Assembly: GCF_036226665.1 (NCBI RefSeq) | Contig: NZ_CP109007.1 | Coordinates: forward strand, 4,814,501 to 4,878,500 | DNA from: Streptomyces sp. NBC_00691 | GTDB lineage: Bacteria; Actinomycetota; Actinomycetes; Streptomycetales; Streptomycetaceae | DNA: 64,000 nucleotides | Direction: 5' to 3' | In this document: positions 1-8,765 of the stretch, piece by piece | Numbering within the stretch: position 1 is the stretch's first letter | Layout: the number at the start of each line of letters is the position of its first letter | Made by a program: the position numbers and the translations under genes | Notes under the pieces: generated by a model | Seen by the model: only the letters and a program-made list of their open reading frames with translations | What the model was told of the DNA's origin: nothing | The model's database searches: none

Positions 1-29
1 TAACGGACGTAACAGAGAGAGGTAATCCA

Positions 30-632
30 ATGGCTGGACCCCAGCGCCGCGGAAGCGGTGCCGGTGGCGGCGAGCGGCGGGACCGGAAGGGCCGCGACGG
101 TGGCGCTGCCGCCGAGAAGACCGCGTACGTTGAGCGCGTTGTCGCGATCAACCGCGTCGCCAAGGTTGTCAAGGGTGGTCGCCGCTTCAGCTTCACCGCG
201 CTGGTCGTGGTGGGCGACGGTGACGGCACCGTAGGTGTCGGTTACGGCAAGGCCAAGGAAGTTCCCGCGGCCATCGCCAAGGGTGTCGAGGAAGCCAAGA
301 AGAACTTCTTCAAGGTTCCCCGCATCCAGGGCACCATCCCTCACCCGATCCAGGGCGAGAAGGCCGCGGGCGTCGTCCTGCTCAAGCCGGCTTCCCCCGG
401 TACCGGTGTTATCGCCGGTGGCCCGGTGCGCGCCGTGCTCGAGTGCGCCGGCGTTCACGACATCCTGTCGAAGTCGCTCGGCTCCGACAACGCGATCAAC
501 ATCGTGCACGCGACCGTGGCGGCCCTCAAGGGCCTGCAGCGTCCCGAGGAGATCGCGGCTCGCCGTGGTCTGCCCCTCGAGGACGTCGCCCCCGCGGCTC
601 TGCTCCGTGCACGTGCTGGGGCGGGTGCGTAA
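30..632 (+). CDS. rpsE: 30S ribosomal protein S5
   Basis: Small-subunit ribosomal protein S5, which acts in decoding fidelity and 30S assembly. The conserved S5 body starts near residue 33 ([24 protein letters not shown]), and the glycine-rich core [18 protein letters not shown] follows. At 200 aa it is longer than the E. coli protein (167 aa) because of a Gly/Arg-rich N-terminal extension (residues 1-30), as is usual in actinobacteria. The ATG has a GAGAGG ribosome site upstream. The TAA at 1-3 may be the stop of rplR, the usual preceding gene. The stop overlaps the rpmD start by one base (TAATG), so the two are translationally coupled in the spc operon. Confidence 0.98.
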   Translation: MAGPQRRGSGAGGGERRDRKGRDGGAAAEKTAYVERVVAINRVAKVVKGGRRFSFTALVVVGDGDGTVGVGYGKAKEVPAAIAKGVEEAKKNFFKVPRIQGTIPHPIQGEKAAGVVLLKPASPGTGVIAGGPVRAVLECAGVHDILSKSLGSDNAINIVHATVAALKGLQRPEEIAARRGLPLEDVAPAALLRARAGAGA

Positions 633-814
633 TGGCTCGCCTCAAGGTCACGCAGACGAAGTCGTACATCGGCAGCAAGCAGAACCACCGCGACACCCTG
701 CGTTCGCTCGGCCTCAAGAAGGTCAACGACGTGGTTGTCAAGGAGGACCGCCCCGAGTTCCGCGGAATGGTTCACACCGTCCGCCACCTCGTGACGGTCG
801 AGGAGGTTGACTGA
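632..814 (+). CDS. rpmD: 50S ribosomal protein L30
   Basis: Large-subunit protein L30, 60 aa, the usual bacterial size. The sequence begins [20 protein letters not shown] and contains the L30 signature [14 protein letters not shown]. The ATG shares its A with the rpsE stop, and rplO starts one base after this gene's TGA. The three genes are therefore read as a tightly coupled block of the spc operon. The start is fixed by this overlap and by the conserved N-terminus. Confidence 0.98.
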   Translation: MARLKVTQTKSYIGSKQNHRDTLRSLGLKKVNDVVVKEDRPEFRGMVHTVRHLVTVEEVD

Positions 815-815
815 C

Positions 816-1271
816 ATGGCGGAGACCAACCCGCTGAAGGCCCACAACCTCCGTCCCGCCCCCGGTGCCAAGACCGCGAAGACCCGTGTGGGCCGTGGTG
901 AGGCGTCGAAGGGTAAGACGGCCGGTCGTGGTACCAAGGGCACCAAGGCCCGTTACCAGGTTCCGCAGCGCTTCGAGGGTGGGCAGATGCCCCTCCACAT
1001 GCGTCTGCCGAAGCTCAAGGGCTTCAAGAACCCGTTCCGCACCGAGTACCAGGTCGTGAACCTGGACAAGCTCACCGCGCTCTACCCGCAGGGTGGCGAG
1101 GTCACGGTGGCCGATCTGGTCGCCAAGGGTGCGGTTCGCAAGAACCAGCTCGTCAAGGTGCTCGGCACCGGCGAGATCACCGTGGCGCTGCAGGTGACGG
1201 TTGACGCCGTCTCCGGCTCCGCCAAGGAGAAGATCGCCGCCGCTGGTGGTACCGTCACCGAGCTCGTCTAA
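816..1271 (+). CDS. rplO: 50S ribosomal protein L15
   Basis: Large-subunit protein L15, 151 aa. It shows the Gly/Lys-rich N-terminal tail ([19 protein letters not shown]), the [18 protein letters not shown] core and a C-terminal domain ending [12 protein letters not shown], all typical of L15. The chosen ATG at 816 gives [14 protein letters not shown]; an in-frame ATG at 807 lies inside rpmD and lacks its own ribosome site. This is the last ribosomal gene before secY, and a hairpin follows at 1297-1330. Confidence 0.97.
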   Translation: MAETNPLKAHNLRPAPGAKTAKTRVGRGEASKGKTAGRGTKGTKARYQVPQRFEGGQMPLHMRLPKLKGFKNPFRTEYQVVNLDKLTALYPQGGEVTVADLVAKGAVRKNQLVKVLGTGEITVALQVTVDAVSGSAKEKIAAAGGTVTELV

Positions 1272-1296
1272 GACGACTCGATGGCTTGAACATCCG

Positions 1297-1330
1297 ATCG
1301 GGGATGCCTCCCAAAAGGGGCATCCCCGAT
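1297..1330 (+). promoter_or_regulatory. 12-bp hairpin in the rplO-secY gap
   Basis: ATCGGGGATGCC (1297-1308) pairs perfectly with GGCATCCCCGAT (1319-1330) across a 10-nt loop. No T-run follows, so it may be a factor-dependent terminator, an attenuator or an RNA-processing site that lowers read-through from the ribosomal genes into secY. The 213-bp gap also contains a TAGACT hexamer (1380-1385) that could be the -10 of a secondary secY promoter, although no good -35 is visible. Confidence 0.6.
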
Positions 1331-1484
1331 TGGTCGTTCCTAGGGGGGCATGGTCGCCGGTAAGGTGGCGTGCACTGTCTAGACTCCGTGCGCTATGCCT
1401 GCACGGATTTGATGACCGATACCTATTCGTCGAACCTCAAGACCGTCACCCTTGACGCCTAGCGCGGGGGTCGCAGGAGGCACC

Positions 1485-2804
1485 GTGCTCACCGCGTTCG
1501 CCCGGGCGTTCAAGACGCCCGACCTGCGCAAGAAGCTGCTCTTCACGCTCGCCATCATCGTGCTGTACCGCCTCGGGGCCCATATCCCGGTCCCCGGCGT
1601 CAGCTACGAGGCCGTCCAGCAGTGTGTGAAGCAGGCCAGTGAGGGCAACAACAGCCTCTTCGGCCTGGTCAACATGTTCAGTGGCGGAGCGCTGCTGCAG
1701 ATCACCATCTTCGCGCTCGGCATCATGCCGTACATCACGGCCAGCATCATCCTGCAGCTGCTGACCGTCGTGATCCCGCGTCTGGAAGCCCTCAAGAAGG
1801 AGGGTCAGTCCGGTACCGCCAAGATCACGCAGTACACCCGGTACCTGACGGTCGCCCTCGCCATCCTTCAGGGCACCGGTCTCGTGGCCACCGCCAAGAG
1901 TGGTGCGCTGTTCAGCGGCTGCCGCGTCGCGGACCAGGTCGTGCCCGACCCGTCGATCTTCAAGATCGCCACCATGGTCATCACGATGACCGCCGGTACC
2001 TGCATCGTCATGTGGCTCGGTGAGCTGATCACCGACCGCGGCATCGGCAACGGCATGTCGATCCTGATGTTCATCTCGATCGCGGCCGGCTTCCCGGGCG
2101 CCCTCTGGGCCATCAAGGAGAGCGGCAAGCTCGCCAAGGGCTGGATCGAGTTCGGCACCGTCATCCTCATCGGCTTCGTGATGGTGGCCCTCGTGGTCTT
2201 CGTCGAGCAGGCCCAGCGCCGGATCCCGGTGCAGTACGCGAAGCGCATGATCGGCCGGCGCTCCTACGGCGGTACGTCCACGTACATCCCGCTGAAGGTG
2301 AACCAGGCAGGTGTGATTCCTGTCATCTTCGCGTCGTCGCTGCTCTACATCCCGGCCTTGATCGCCCAGTTCTCGAACTCCACCGCAGGGTGGAAGACCT
2401 GGATCGAAGCCCACTTCGTCAAGGGTGACCACCCCTACTACATCGCGACGTACTTCCTCCTGATCGTGTTCTTCGCCTTCTTCTATGTGGCGATCTCGTT
2501 CAACCCCGAGGAAGTCGCGGACAACATGAAGAAGTATGGTGGCTTCATCCCGGGTATCCGGGCTGGTCGACCTACTGCCGAGTATCTGAGCTACGTGCTC
2601 AACCGGATCACTTGGCCGGGCTCGCTGTACTTGGGTCTGATCGCTCTTGTGCCGACGATGGCGTTGGCAGGCTTCGGTGGCGCCAATGCCAACTTCCCCT
2701 TCGGTGGGACGAGCATCCTCATCATCGTGGGTGTGGGGCTGGAGACCGTGAAGCAGATCGAGAGCCAGCTCCAGCAGCGCAATTACGAAGGGTTCCTCCG
2801 CTGA
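1485..2804 (+). CDS. secY: SecY, core subunit of the Sec translocon
   Basis: Ten-helix membrane channel of SecYEG, which moves unfolded proteins across and into the plasma membrane. The start is the GTG at 1485, preceded by AGGAGG (1475-1480), giving MLTAFARAFKTPDLRKKLLFT; an upstream in-frame TTG at 1452 has no ribosome site. The protein is 439 aa, normal for the family. Recognisable parts are the YRLGAHIPVPGV plug region, the ALGIMPYITASII helix and the KKYGGFIPGIRAGRPT cytosolic loop before helix 9. The stop overlaps the adk start by one base (TGATG), so the two genes are coupled. Confidence 0.98.
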   Translation: MLTAFARAFKTPDLRKKLLFTLAIIVLYRLGAHIPVPGVSYEAVQQCVKQASEGNNSLFGLVNMFSGGALLQITIFALGIMPYITASIILQLLTVVIPRLEALKKEGQSGTAKITQYTRYLTVALAILQGTGLVATAKSGALFSGCRVADQVVPDPSIFKIATMVITMTAGTCIVMWLGELITDRGIGNGMSILMFISIAAGFPGALWAIKESGKLAKGWIEFGTVILIGFVMVALVVFVEQAQRRIPVQYAKRMIGRRSYGGTSTYIPLKVNQAGVIPVIFASSLLYIPALIAQFSNSTAGWKTWIEAHFVKGDHPYYIATYFLLIVFFAFFYVAISFNPEEVADNMKKYGGFIPGIRAGRPTAEYLSYVLNRITWPGSLYLGLIALVPTMALAGFGGANANFPFGGTSILIIVGVGLETVKQIESQLQQRNYEGFLR

Positions 2805-3451
2805 TGCGAATCGTCCTCGTCGGACCGCCCGGTGCCGGCAAGGGAACGCAGGCTGCGTTCCTTGCCAAGAACCTGGACATCCCGCACATCTCCACGGGCG
2901 ACCTGTTCCGCGCCAACATCTCTCAGGGCACGGAGCTGGGTCTCAAGGCCAAGGCGTTCATGGACGCCGGCGACCTGGTACCCGACGAGGTGACCATCGG
3001 GATGGCCAAGGACCGGATGGAGCAGCCGGACGCCGTCAACGGCTTCCTGCTGGACGGGTTCCCCCGCAACGTGGCGCAGGCCGAGGCCCTGGACGTGGTC
3101 CTGAAGGCCGAGGACATGCAGCTCGACGCGGTGCTGGACCTCGAGGTCCCCGAGGACGAGGTCGTGAAGCGGATCGCGGGTCGCCGCATCTGCCGCAACG
3201 ACAGCGCGCACGTCTTCCACGTGGAGTACAACGCGCCGAAGACCGCGGGCGTCTGCGACGCCTGCGGCGGTGAGCTGTACCAGCGTGCGGACGACTCCGA
3301 GGAGACGGTCCGCAAGCGCCTGGAGGTCTACCACACGCAGACCGAGCCGATCATCGACTACTACCGGGCGCAGAACCTGGTCGTGACGATCTCGGCGCTC
3401 GGCAAGGTGGACGAGGTCACGGCGAAGGCGATGGCCGCGCTCAAGAAGTAA
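2804..3451 (+). CDS. adk: Adenylate kinase
   Basis: Cytosolic enzyme interconverting ATP + AMP and 2 ADP. The 215-aa sequence has the P-loop GPPGAGKGT at residues 7-15, the AMP-binding segment DIPHISTGDLFRANI, the LLDGFPRN motif and a long-form LID. The LID contains CRN and CDAC cysteines of the zinc-ribbon type, but the spacing suggests that not all four ligands are present. It is coupled to secY by a TGATG overlap, the conserved secY-adk-map order of the actinobacterial spc operon. A strong hairpin follows at 3464-3504. Confidence 0.98.
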   Translation: MRIVLVGPPGAGKGTQAAFLAKNLDIPHISTGDLFRANISQGTELGLKAKAFMDAGDLVPDEVTIGMAKDRMEQPDAVNGFLLDGFPRNVAQAEALDVVLKAEDMQLDAVLDLEVPEDEVVKRIAGRRICRNDSAHVFHVEYNAPKTAGVCDACGGELYQRADDSEETVRKRLEVYHTQTEPIIDYYRAQNLVVTISALGKVDEVTAKAMAALKK

Positions 3452-3463
3452 CCCTGGCTCGTC

Positions 3464-3504
3464 GATACGGCCGCGGTGCCCCTCAGGGGCGTCGCGGCCG
3501 TATC
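3464..3504 (+). terminator. Strong hairpin after adk
   Basis: GATACGGCCGCG and CGCGGCCGTATC form a perfect 12-bp stem. The loop contains a second small stem (CCCC-tca-GGGG). The sequence GTTGTTCTGTTCC follows. It is probably a terminator or attenuator between adk and map. Confidence 0.75.
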
Positions 3505-3546
3505 GTTGTTCTGTTCCCCGTACTCGATGGAAAGGCCGCGGCCACG

Positions 3547-4398
3547 ATGGTGCAGATCAAGACCCCCGAGCAGATCGCGAAGATGCGCGAGGCGGGGCTG
3601 GTCGTCGCCGCCATTCACGCGGCGACGCGTGAGGCCGCCGTGCCGGGCGCCACGACGAAGGACCTGGACGAGGTCGCGCGGAAGGTCATCGCCGACCACG
3701 GGGCGAAGTCGAACTTCCTCGGGTACGGCGGGTTCCCCGCGACGATCTGCACCTCGGTCAACGAGGTCGTCGTCCACGGCATCCCCGACGACGGGACCGT
3801 CCTCAAGGACGGCGACATCATCTCCATCGACGCGGGCGCGATCGTGGACGGCTGGCACGGTGACGCGGCCTTCACGGCCTTCGTGGGCACCGGGCACGCG
3901 CCCGAGCTCGTGGAGCTCTCCCGTGTCACGGAGGAGTCGATGTGGGCCGGCATCGCGGCCATGCGGCTCGGCAACCGCCTGGTCGACATCTCGAAGGCGA
4001 TCGAGACGTACATCAAGCGCCAGCCGCGTCCGGCCGTGGGCGACCACAGCCTCGGTCGGTACGGGATCATCGAGGACTACGGCGGCCACGGCATCGGCAC
4101 CGAGATGCACATGGACCCGCACCTGCTGAACTACGTCTCCCGCAAGCGCGGCAAGGGCCCGAAGCTGGTCCCCGGCCTGTGCCTCGCGATCGAGCCGATG
4201 GTCTCCCTGGGCACCCCGCAGACGGAGGTCCTGAAGGACGACTGGACCGTCATCACGACGGACGGCACCTGGTCCTCCCACTGGGAGCACTCGATCGCCC
4301 TGACCGAGGAGGGCCCCCTGGTCCTGACGGCGGTCGACGGAGGCAAGGCGAAGCTGGCGGAGCTGGGCGTGACGGCGGCGCCGGACCCGCTGGCGTAG
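3547..4398 (+). CDS. map: Type I methionine aminopeptidase
   Basis: Removes the initiator methionine from nascent proteins. The 283-aa pita-bread metalloprotease has all five metal ligands in their usual motifs: IDAG and GDAAF (two Asp), GHGIG (His), AIEPM (Glu) and WEHSIAL (Glu). The active-site TSVNEVVVHGIP segment is also present. GGAAAGG lies about 10 nt before the ATG. Its place after secY-adk follows the usual spc-operon order, where early-acting protein-processing genes sit with ribosomal genes. There is no N-terminal zinc-finger extension. Confidence 0.97.
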   Translation: MVQIKTPEQIAKMREAGLVVAAIHAATREAAVPGATTKDLDEVARKVIADHGAKSNFLGYGGFPATICTSVNEVVVHGIPDDGTVLKDGDIISIDAGAIVDGWHGDAAFTAFVGTGHAPELVELSRVTEESMWAGIAAMRLGNRLVDISKAIETYIKRQPRPAVGDHSLGRYGIIEDYGGHGIGTEMHMDPHLLNYVSRKRGKGPKLVPGLCLAIEPMVSLGTPQTEVLKDDWTVITTDGTWSSHWEHSIALTEEGPLVLTAVDGGKAKLAELGVTAAPDPLA

Positions 4399-4519
4399 CG
4401 GCGGGGCTTCCGCGGCTGCCGGCCGGCCCGGGGTGTTCGCTCGCCGGCAGGAGTAGCTTTGAAGTTTCTACGGCGTGGTGCCTTGCGTAAGGATCAGTCC
4501 GGGTGGGCAGACTTCCCGA

Positions 4520-4549
4520 TTCGTCTTTTCCTGGGGCCTGACGTAGACT
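4520..4549 (+). promoter_or_regulatory. Candidate infA promoter
   Basis: The -10 hexamer TAGACT (4544-4549) is a strong match to the main vegetative promoter type of Streptomyces. The -35 is poor (TTCGTC at 4520-4525, 18-bp spacer). The 231-bp gap between map and infA also contains CTCTCGT and ACGAGAG arms (about 4560-4600) that could fold in the leader. Independent transcription of infA is plausible but rests mainly on the -10. Confidence 0.4.
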
Positions 4550-4629
4550 GATGCGTCGGCTCTCGTGTACCCGTGTGTCCGCATACGGCGACGAGAGTCG
4601 ATCAAGGTAGCCGATTCGAAAGGCGAAGC

Positions 4630-4851
4630 GTGGCCAAGAAGCAAGGTGCCATCGAAATCGAGGGCACCGTGATCGAGTCTCTCCCGAACGCCATGTTCAA
4701 GGTGGAGCTCCAGAACGGTCACAAGGTCCTCGCGCACATCTCCGGCAAGATGCGGATGCACTACATCCGAATCCTTCCGGACGACCGGGTCGTGGTGGAG
4801 CTCTCTCCGTACGACCTGACGCGTGGCCGGATCGTCTACCGGTACAAGTAG
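4630..4851 (+). CDS. infA: Translation initiation factor IF-1
   Basis: S1-fold factor that binds the 30S A site during initiation. Starting at the GTG at 4630 (GAAAGG 7 nt upstream) gives exactly 73 aa, the family length, beginning [20 protein letters not shown]. The conserved [28 protein letters not shown] core is complete. Earlier in-frame ATGs would add a foreign-looking N-terminus. rpmJ follows 62 nt later, the usual infA-rpmJ-rpsM-rpsK order. Confidence 0.97.
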   Translation: MAKKQGAIEIEGTVIESLPNAMFKVELQNGHKVLAHISGKMRMHYIRILPDDRVVVELSPYDLTRGRIVYRYK

Positions 4852-4913
4852 ATCTTGCCCGCACCCCGCCTTCACGCGCGGGTGATGGCACTGACCCGGA
4901 GAACCTCACACCC

Positions 4914-5027
4914 ATGAAGGTCAAGCCGAGCGTCAAGAAGATCTGCGACAAGTGCAAGGTGATCCGCCGTCACGGCCGGGTCATGGTCATCTGCGACAAC
5001 CTGCGCCACAAGCAGCGCCAGGGCTGA
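4914..5027 (+). CDS. rpmJ: 50S ribosomal protein L36
   Basis: A 37-aa ribosomal protein beginning [20 protein letters not shown]. The zinc-ribbon ligands Cys11, Cys14, Cys27 and His32 are all present, so this is the zinc-binding (C+) form. In many Streptomyces a second, zinc-free paralog replaces it under zinc limitation; none is in this window. The gene is short and easily missed. It sits between infA and rpsM in conserved order. Confidence 0.96.
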   Translation: MKVKPSVKKICDKCKVIRRHGRVMVICDNLRHKQRQG

Positions 5028-5217
5028 CGCACGCCGACCGACCTGCATTTCGCAGTTCTTCGCGCGACGCATAGCAATACGTACATACGCAGAGCCCGTC
5101 GGGCCGTGTTCGCACGGTTGACGGCACCTCCGGCGGGGGCCGGGGACCCGACCTGTACCTCATACGGCAGCCGGGAACGGTTCTGCAGCAGACCCCCGAG
5201 AACACAGGAGCCATTGA

Positions 5218-5598
5218 ATGGCACGCGTTTCCGGTGTTGACATCCCGCGCGAAAAGCGTGTGGTGGTCGCACTCACCTACGTCTTCGGCATCGGGCGTAC
5301 CCGGTCCGAGGAGATTCTCGCCGCGACCGGCGTGAACCCGTCCACCCGTGTCCGCGACCTTGCCGAGGAAGACCTCGTCAAGATCCGCGAGTACGTGGAC
5401 GCCAACCTCCAGACCGAGGGTGACCTCCGTCGCGAGATCGCCGCCGACATCCGCCGCAAGGTCGAGATCGGCTGCTACCAGGGCCTCCGCCACCGTCGTG
5501 GCCTGCCCGTCCGCGGCCAGCGCACCAGCACGAACGCTCGTACCCGCAAGGGCCCGCGTCGCGCCATCGCCGGCAAGAAGAAGCCGGGCAAGAAGTAG
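5218..5598 (+). CDS. rpsM: 30S ribosomal protein S13
   Basis: Head protein of the 30S subunit that contacts the P-site tRNA and the 50S subunit. The sequence starts [21 protein letters not shown] and has the [14 protein letters not shown] helix-turn-helix and the basic tail [20 protein letters not shown], 126 aa in all. ACAGGAG lies upstream of the ATG. The 190-bp gap from rpmJ has no convincing promoter, though it is where the alpha operon begins in other bacteria. rpsK follows after 66 nt. Confidence 0.98.
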   Translation: MARVSGVDIPREKRVVVALTYVFGIGRTRSEEILAATGVNPSTRVRDLAEEDLVKIREYVDANLQTEGDLRREIAADIRRKVEIGCYQGLRHRRGLPVRGQRTSTNARTRKGPRRAIAGKKKPGKK

Positions 5599-5664
5599 TC
5601 CTCAGCGGACGCTTGACCAAGCGGTCTTCGCTGTAGGACCGACCACCTCCCGTAGGAGTTATAG

Positions 5665-6069
5665 ATGCCCCCCAAGGGTCGTCAGGGCGCTGCCAAGAAG
5701 GTGCGCCGCAAGGAAAAGAAGAACGTCGCTCACGGCCACGCGCACATCAAGAGCACGTTCAACAACACCATCGTCTCGATCACGGACCCCGCGGGCAACG
5801 TGATCTCCTGGGCCTCCGCCGGCCACGTCGGCTTCAAGGGCTCGCGCAAGTCGACCCCGTTCGCCGCGCAGATGGCCGCCGAGTCGGCCGCTCGCCGCGC
5901 GCAGGAGCACGGCATGCGCAAGGTTGACGTCTTCGTCAAGGGTCCGGGCTCCGGCCGCGAGACCGCGATCCGCTCCCTCCAGGCCACGGGCCTCGAGGTC
6001 GGTTCGATCCAGGACGTCACCCCCACGCCGCACAACGGCTGCCGTCCCCCCAAGCGCCGCCGCGTCTGA
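5665..6069 (+). CDS. rpsK: 30S ribosomal protein S11
   Basis: 30S platform protein near the mRNA exit. The 134-aa sequence contains the [19 protein letters not shown] core, the [20 protein letters not shown] segment and the universal C-terminus [16 protein letters not shown]. The ribosome site TAGGAG precedes the ATG. It lies between rpsM and rpoA; rpsD, which is often present here in other phyla, is absent, as is normal in actinobacteria. Confidence 0.98.
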   Translation: MPPKGRQGAAKKVRRKEKKNVAHGHAHIKSTFNNTIVSITDPAGNVISWASAGHVGFKGSRKSTPFAAQMAAESAARRAQEHGMRKVDVFVKGPGSGRETAIRSLQATGLEVGSIQDVTPTPHNGCRPPKRRRV

Positions 6070-6095
6070 CGCACGGCTGCTTGATCCAGGACTTC

Positions 6096-6126
6096 GGGCG
6101 GTACGGCTCTTCGGACCGTGCCGCCC
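6096..6126 (+). promoter_or_regulatory. Hairpin in the rpsK-rpoA gap
   Basis: GGGCGGTACGG (6096-6106) pairs with CCGTGCCGCCC (6116-6126) over an 11-bp stem with one T-G wobble and a 9-nt loop. No T-run follows. It may be a processing or attenuation structure adjusting the ratio of S11 to RNA polymerase alpha. Confidence 0.5.
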
Positions 6127-6196
6127 GTACCCTTGCAGTACGCAGCACTCCGTCGGGCGTCAAATAGTGGGCGTCCACGACTGAAGGATTGAACAC

Positions 6197-7219
6197 ATGC
6201 TTATCGCTCAGCGTCCTTCGCTGACCGAAGAGGTCGTCGACGAGTTCCGCTCCCGGTTCGTGATCGAGCCGCTGGAGCCGGGCTTCGGCTACACCCTCGG
6301 CAACTCCCTCCGCCGTACCCTCCTCTCCTCGATCCCGGGTGCCGCTGTCACCAGCATCCGCATCGACGGTGTCCTGCACGAGTTCACCACCGTGCCGGGC
6401 GTCAAGGAGGACGTGACCGACCTCATCCTCAACATCAAGCAGCTGGTCGTCTCCTCGGAGCACGACGAGCCGGTCGTGATGTACCTGCGCAAGCAGGGCC
6501 CGGGTCTGGTCACCGCCGCCGACATCGCGCCCCCGGCCGGTGTCGAGGTGCACAACCCCGACCTCGTCCTCGCCACGCTCAACGGCAAGGGCAAGCTGGA
6601 GATGGAGCTGACCGTCGAGCGCGGTCGCGGCTACGTCTCCGCCGTGCAGAACAAGCAGGTGGGCCAGGAGATCGGCCGTATTCCGGTCGACTCCATCTAC
6701 TCCCCGGTGCTCAAGGTCACGTACAAGGTCGAGGCGACCCGTGTCGAGCAGCGCACCGACTTCGACAAGCTGATCGTCGACGTCGAGACCAAGCAGGCCA
6801 TGCGCCCGCGTGACGCCATGGCGTCCGCCGGCAAGACCCTGGTCGAGCTGTTCGGTCTGGCGCGCGAGCTCAACATCGACGCCGAGGGCATCGACATGGG
6901 CCCGTCCCCCACGGACGCCGCCCTCGCCGCCGACCTGGCGCTGCCGATCGAGGAGCTCGAGCTCACCGTTCGTTCGTACAACTGCCTCAAGCGCGAGGGC
7001 ATCCACTCCGTGGGTGAGCTCGTGGCGCGCTCCGAGGCCGACCTGCTCGACATCCGCAACTTCGGTGCGAAGTCGATCGACGAGGTCAAGGCGAAGCTGG
7101 CCGGTATGGGCCTCGCGCTGAAGGACTCGCCGCCCGGATTCGACCCGACCGCCGCCGCCGACGCCTTCGGCGCCGACGACGACGCGGACGCCGGTTTCGT
7201 GGAGACCGAGCAGTACTAG
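6197..7219 (+). CDS. rpoA: DNA-directed RNA polymerase alpha subunit
   Basis: Alpha subunit that nucleates RNA polymerase assembly and contacts activators and UP elements. The N-terminal assembly domain carries [21 protein letters not shown] (about residues 25-45). A linker leads to the C-terminal DNA-binding domain with [23 protein letters not shown] and [19 protein letters not shown]. Length is 340 aa with an acidic tail, typical for Streptomyces. GAAGGA lies 8 nt before the ATG. Confidence 0.98.
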   Translation: MLIAQRPSLTEEVVDEFRSRFVIEPLEPGFGYTLGNSLRRTLLSSIPGAAVTSIRIDGVLHEFTTVPGVKEDVTDLILNIKQLVVSSEHDEPVVMYLRKQGPGLVTAADIAPPAGVEVHNPDLVLATLNGKGKLEMELTVERGRGYVSAVQNKQVGQEIGRIPVDSIYSPVLKVTYKVEATRVEQRTDFDKLIVDVETKQAMRPRDAMASAGKTLVELFGLARELNIDAEGIDMGPSPTDAALAADLALPIEELELTVRSYNCLKREGIHSVGELVARSEADLLDIRNFGAKSIDEVKAKLAGMGLALKDSPPGFDPTAAADAFGADDDADAGFVETEQY

Positions 7220-7259
7220 CAGATCGTCTGCGGGCCGGCTTCGGCCGGTCGCGCAGTTC

Positions 7260-7283
7260 CCCGCGCCCCTGACGGGGCGCGGG
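7260..7283 (+). repeat. GC-rich hairpin of a common Streptomyces intergenic type
   Basis: CCCGCGCCCC (7260-7269), loop TGAC, GGGGCGCGGG (7274-7283): a perfect 10-bp stem preceded by GCGCAGTT. From general familiarity, this GCGCAGTTCCCCGCGCCCC-type sequence recurs between genes in many Streptomyces genomes; I could not count copies here. It separates rpoA from rplQ and may act as a transcription or processing signal. Confidence 0.6.
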
Positions 7284-7361
7284 TCTTCGACGGGCGACCG
7301 CCCGCTCGGATACTGACCCCGGTACCTGATACGGCCGAGGCAGATCACAAGGAGAAACACC

Positions 7362-7826
7362 ATGCCGCGTCCCGCGAAGGGTGCCCGCCTCGGCGGTTCC
7401 GCCGCGCACGAGAAGCTGCTCCTCGCCAACCTGGCGAAGTCGCTCTTCGAGCACGGCCGCATCACCACCACCGAGGCCAAGGCCCGTCGCCTGCGTCCGG
7501 TCGCCGAGCGCCTGATCACCAAGGCGAAGAAGGGCGACATCCACAACCGTCGCCTGGTGCTGCAGACGATCACCGACAAGGGCATCGTCCACACCCTCTT
7601 CACCGAGATCGCCCCGCGTTACACGGAGCGCCCCGGTGGCTACACCCGCATCACCAAGATCGGCAACCGTCGTGGCGACAACGCCCCGATGGCCGTGATC
7701 GAGCTGGTCGAGGGCGAGATCGCCAAGAAGGCGACCGTCGCCGAGGCCGAGGCCGCCACCGTGCGCGCCGTCAAGGAGGCCGACGCGGCCGCCGAGGCTC
7801 CGGCCGAGGAGTCGAAGGACGCGTAA
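7362..7826 (+). CDS. rplQ: 50S ribosomal protein L17
   Basis: Large-subunit protein L17 near the peptide exit tunnel. The conserved body is [28 protein letters not shown] to [24 protein letters not shown]. An Ala/Glu-rich C-terminal tail (about residues 125-154) makes it longer than the E. coli protein (127 aa), as in other actinobacteria. AAGGAG lies 8 nt before the ATG. It is the last gene of the alpha operon; a strong terminator follows at 7849-7880. Confidence 0.97.
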   Translation: MPRPAKGARLGGSAAHEKLLLANLAKSLFEHGRITTTEAKARRLRPVAERLITKAKKGDIHNRRLVLQTITDKGIVHTLFTEIAPRYTERPGGYTRITKIGNRRGDNAPMAVIELVEGEIAKKATVAEAEAATVRAVKEADAAAEAPAEESKDA

Positions 7827-7848
7827 GCGTTCCGACGTTTCTCGTGTG

Positions 7849-7880
7849 CGGGCCCGTACCCCCTGGGGGGTACGGGCCCG
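7849..7880 (+). terminator. Terminator after rplQ
   Basis: CGGGCCCGTACCCCC (7849-7863) and GGGGGTACGGGCCCG (7866-7880) form an almost loopless 15-bp perfect palindrome, followed by TTCCCGTCTGTTT. It is the strongest hairpin in this part of the window and probably ends the alpha operon, limiting read-through into truA. Confidence 0.85.
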
Positions 7881-7907
7881 TTCCCGTCTGTTTGAGAGGA
7901 TTTCCGC

Positions 7908-8765
7908 GTGAGCGATGACGTGCAGGACGGGTTCGTACGGGTTCGGCTTGACCTGTCGTACGACGGCAAGGACTTCTCCGGGTGGGCCAAGCAGTCCCAG
8001 GGGCAGCGGACCGTGCAGGGGGACATCGAGGCCGCGCTGCGGACCGTGACCCGGTCCACGGAGACGTACGAGCTGACCGTGGCCGGCCGGACCGACTCCG
8101 GGGTGCACGCGCGCGGCCAGGTCGCGCATGTCGACCTGCCCGTCGAGCTGTGGTCCGAGCACCGCGACAAGCTGCTCAGGCGGCTCGCGGGGCGCCTCTC
8201 GCACGATGTCAGGGTCTGGTCCCTGACCGAGGCCCCCAGCGGCTTCAACGCCCGTTTCTCCGCCATCTGGCGCCGTTACGCGTACCGCGTCACCGACAAC
8301 CCCGGCGGCGTCGACCCGCTGCAGCGCGGGCACGTCCTGTGGCACGACTGGGCCCTCGACATGGACGCCATGAACGAGGCCGCCACCGCCCTCGTCGGCG
8401 AGCACGACTTCGCCGCCTACTGCAAGCGGCGCGAGGGAGCCACCACCATCCGCACGCTCCAGGAGCTGCGCTGGGACCGGCGTCCCGACGGGGTGATGGA
8501 AGCCACCGTGAAGGCGGACGCCTTCTGCCACAACATGGTCCGCTCGCTGGTCGGCGCCCTGCTCTTCGTCGGCGACGGGCACCGGCCCGTGGACTGGCCG
8601 GGCAAGGTGCTCGCCGCCGGTGTGCGGGACTCGGCCGTGCACGTCGTACGGCCGCACGGCCTCACCCTGGAAGAGGTCGGCTACCCGGCCGACGAGCTCC
8701 TGGCCGCCCGCAACCGGGAGGCCAGGAACAAGCGGTCACTCCCCGGGAGCGCCGGCTGCTGCTGA
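7908..8765 (+). CDS. truA: tRNA pseudouridine(38-40) synthase
   Basis: Converts uridines 38-40 of the tRNA anticodon stem to pseudouridine. The 285-aa sequence has [17 protein letters not shown] near the N-terminus, the catalytic motif [18 protein letters not shown] with its nucleophilic Asp, and the [14 protein letters not shown] segment. Translation starts at a GTG preceded by AGAGGA. The 3' end overlaps the end of the convergent minus-strand gene by 30 bp. In Streptomyces truA regularly follows rplQ. Confidence 0.97.
   Translation: MSDDVQDGFVRVRLDLSYDGKDFSGWAKQSQGQRTVQGDIEAALRTVTRSTETYELTVAGRTDSGVHARGQVAHVDLPVELWSEHRDKLLRRLAGRLSHDVRVWSLTEAPSGFNARFSAIWRRYAYRVTDNPGGVDPLQRGHVLWHDWALDMDAMNEAATALVGEHDFAAYCKRREGATTIRTLQELRWDRRPDGVMEATVKADAFCHNMVRSLVGALLFVGDGHRPVDWPGKVLAAGVRDSAVHVVRPHGLTLEEVGYPADELLAARNREARNKRSLPGSAGCC

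Noticed and set aside
5118-5146. TTGACG as -35 of an rpsM promoter
   Set aside because: No TANNNT hexamer lies 16-19 bp downstream (CGGGGA at the best distance).
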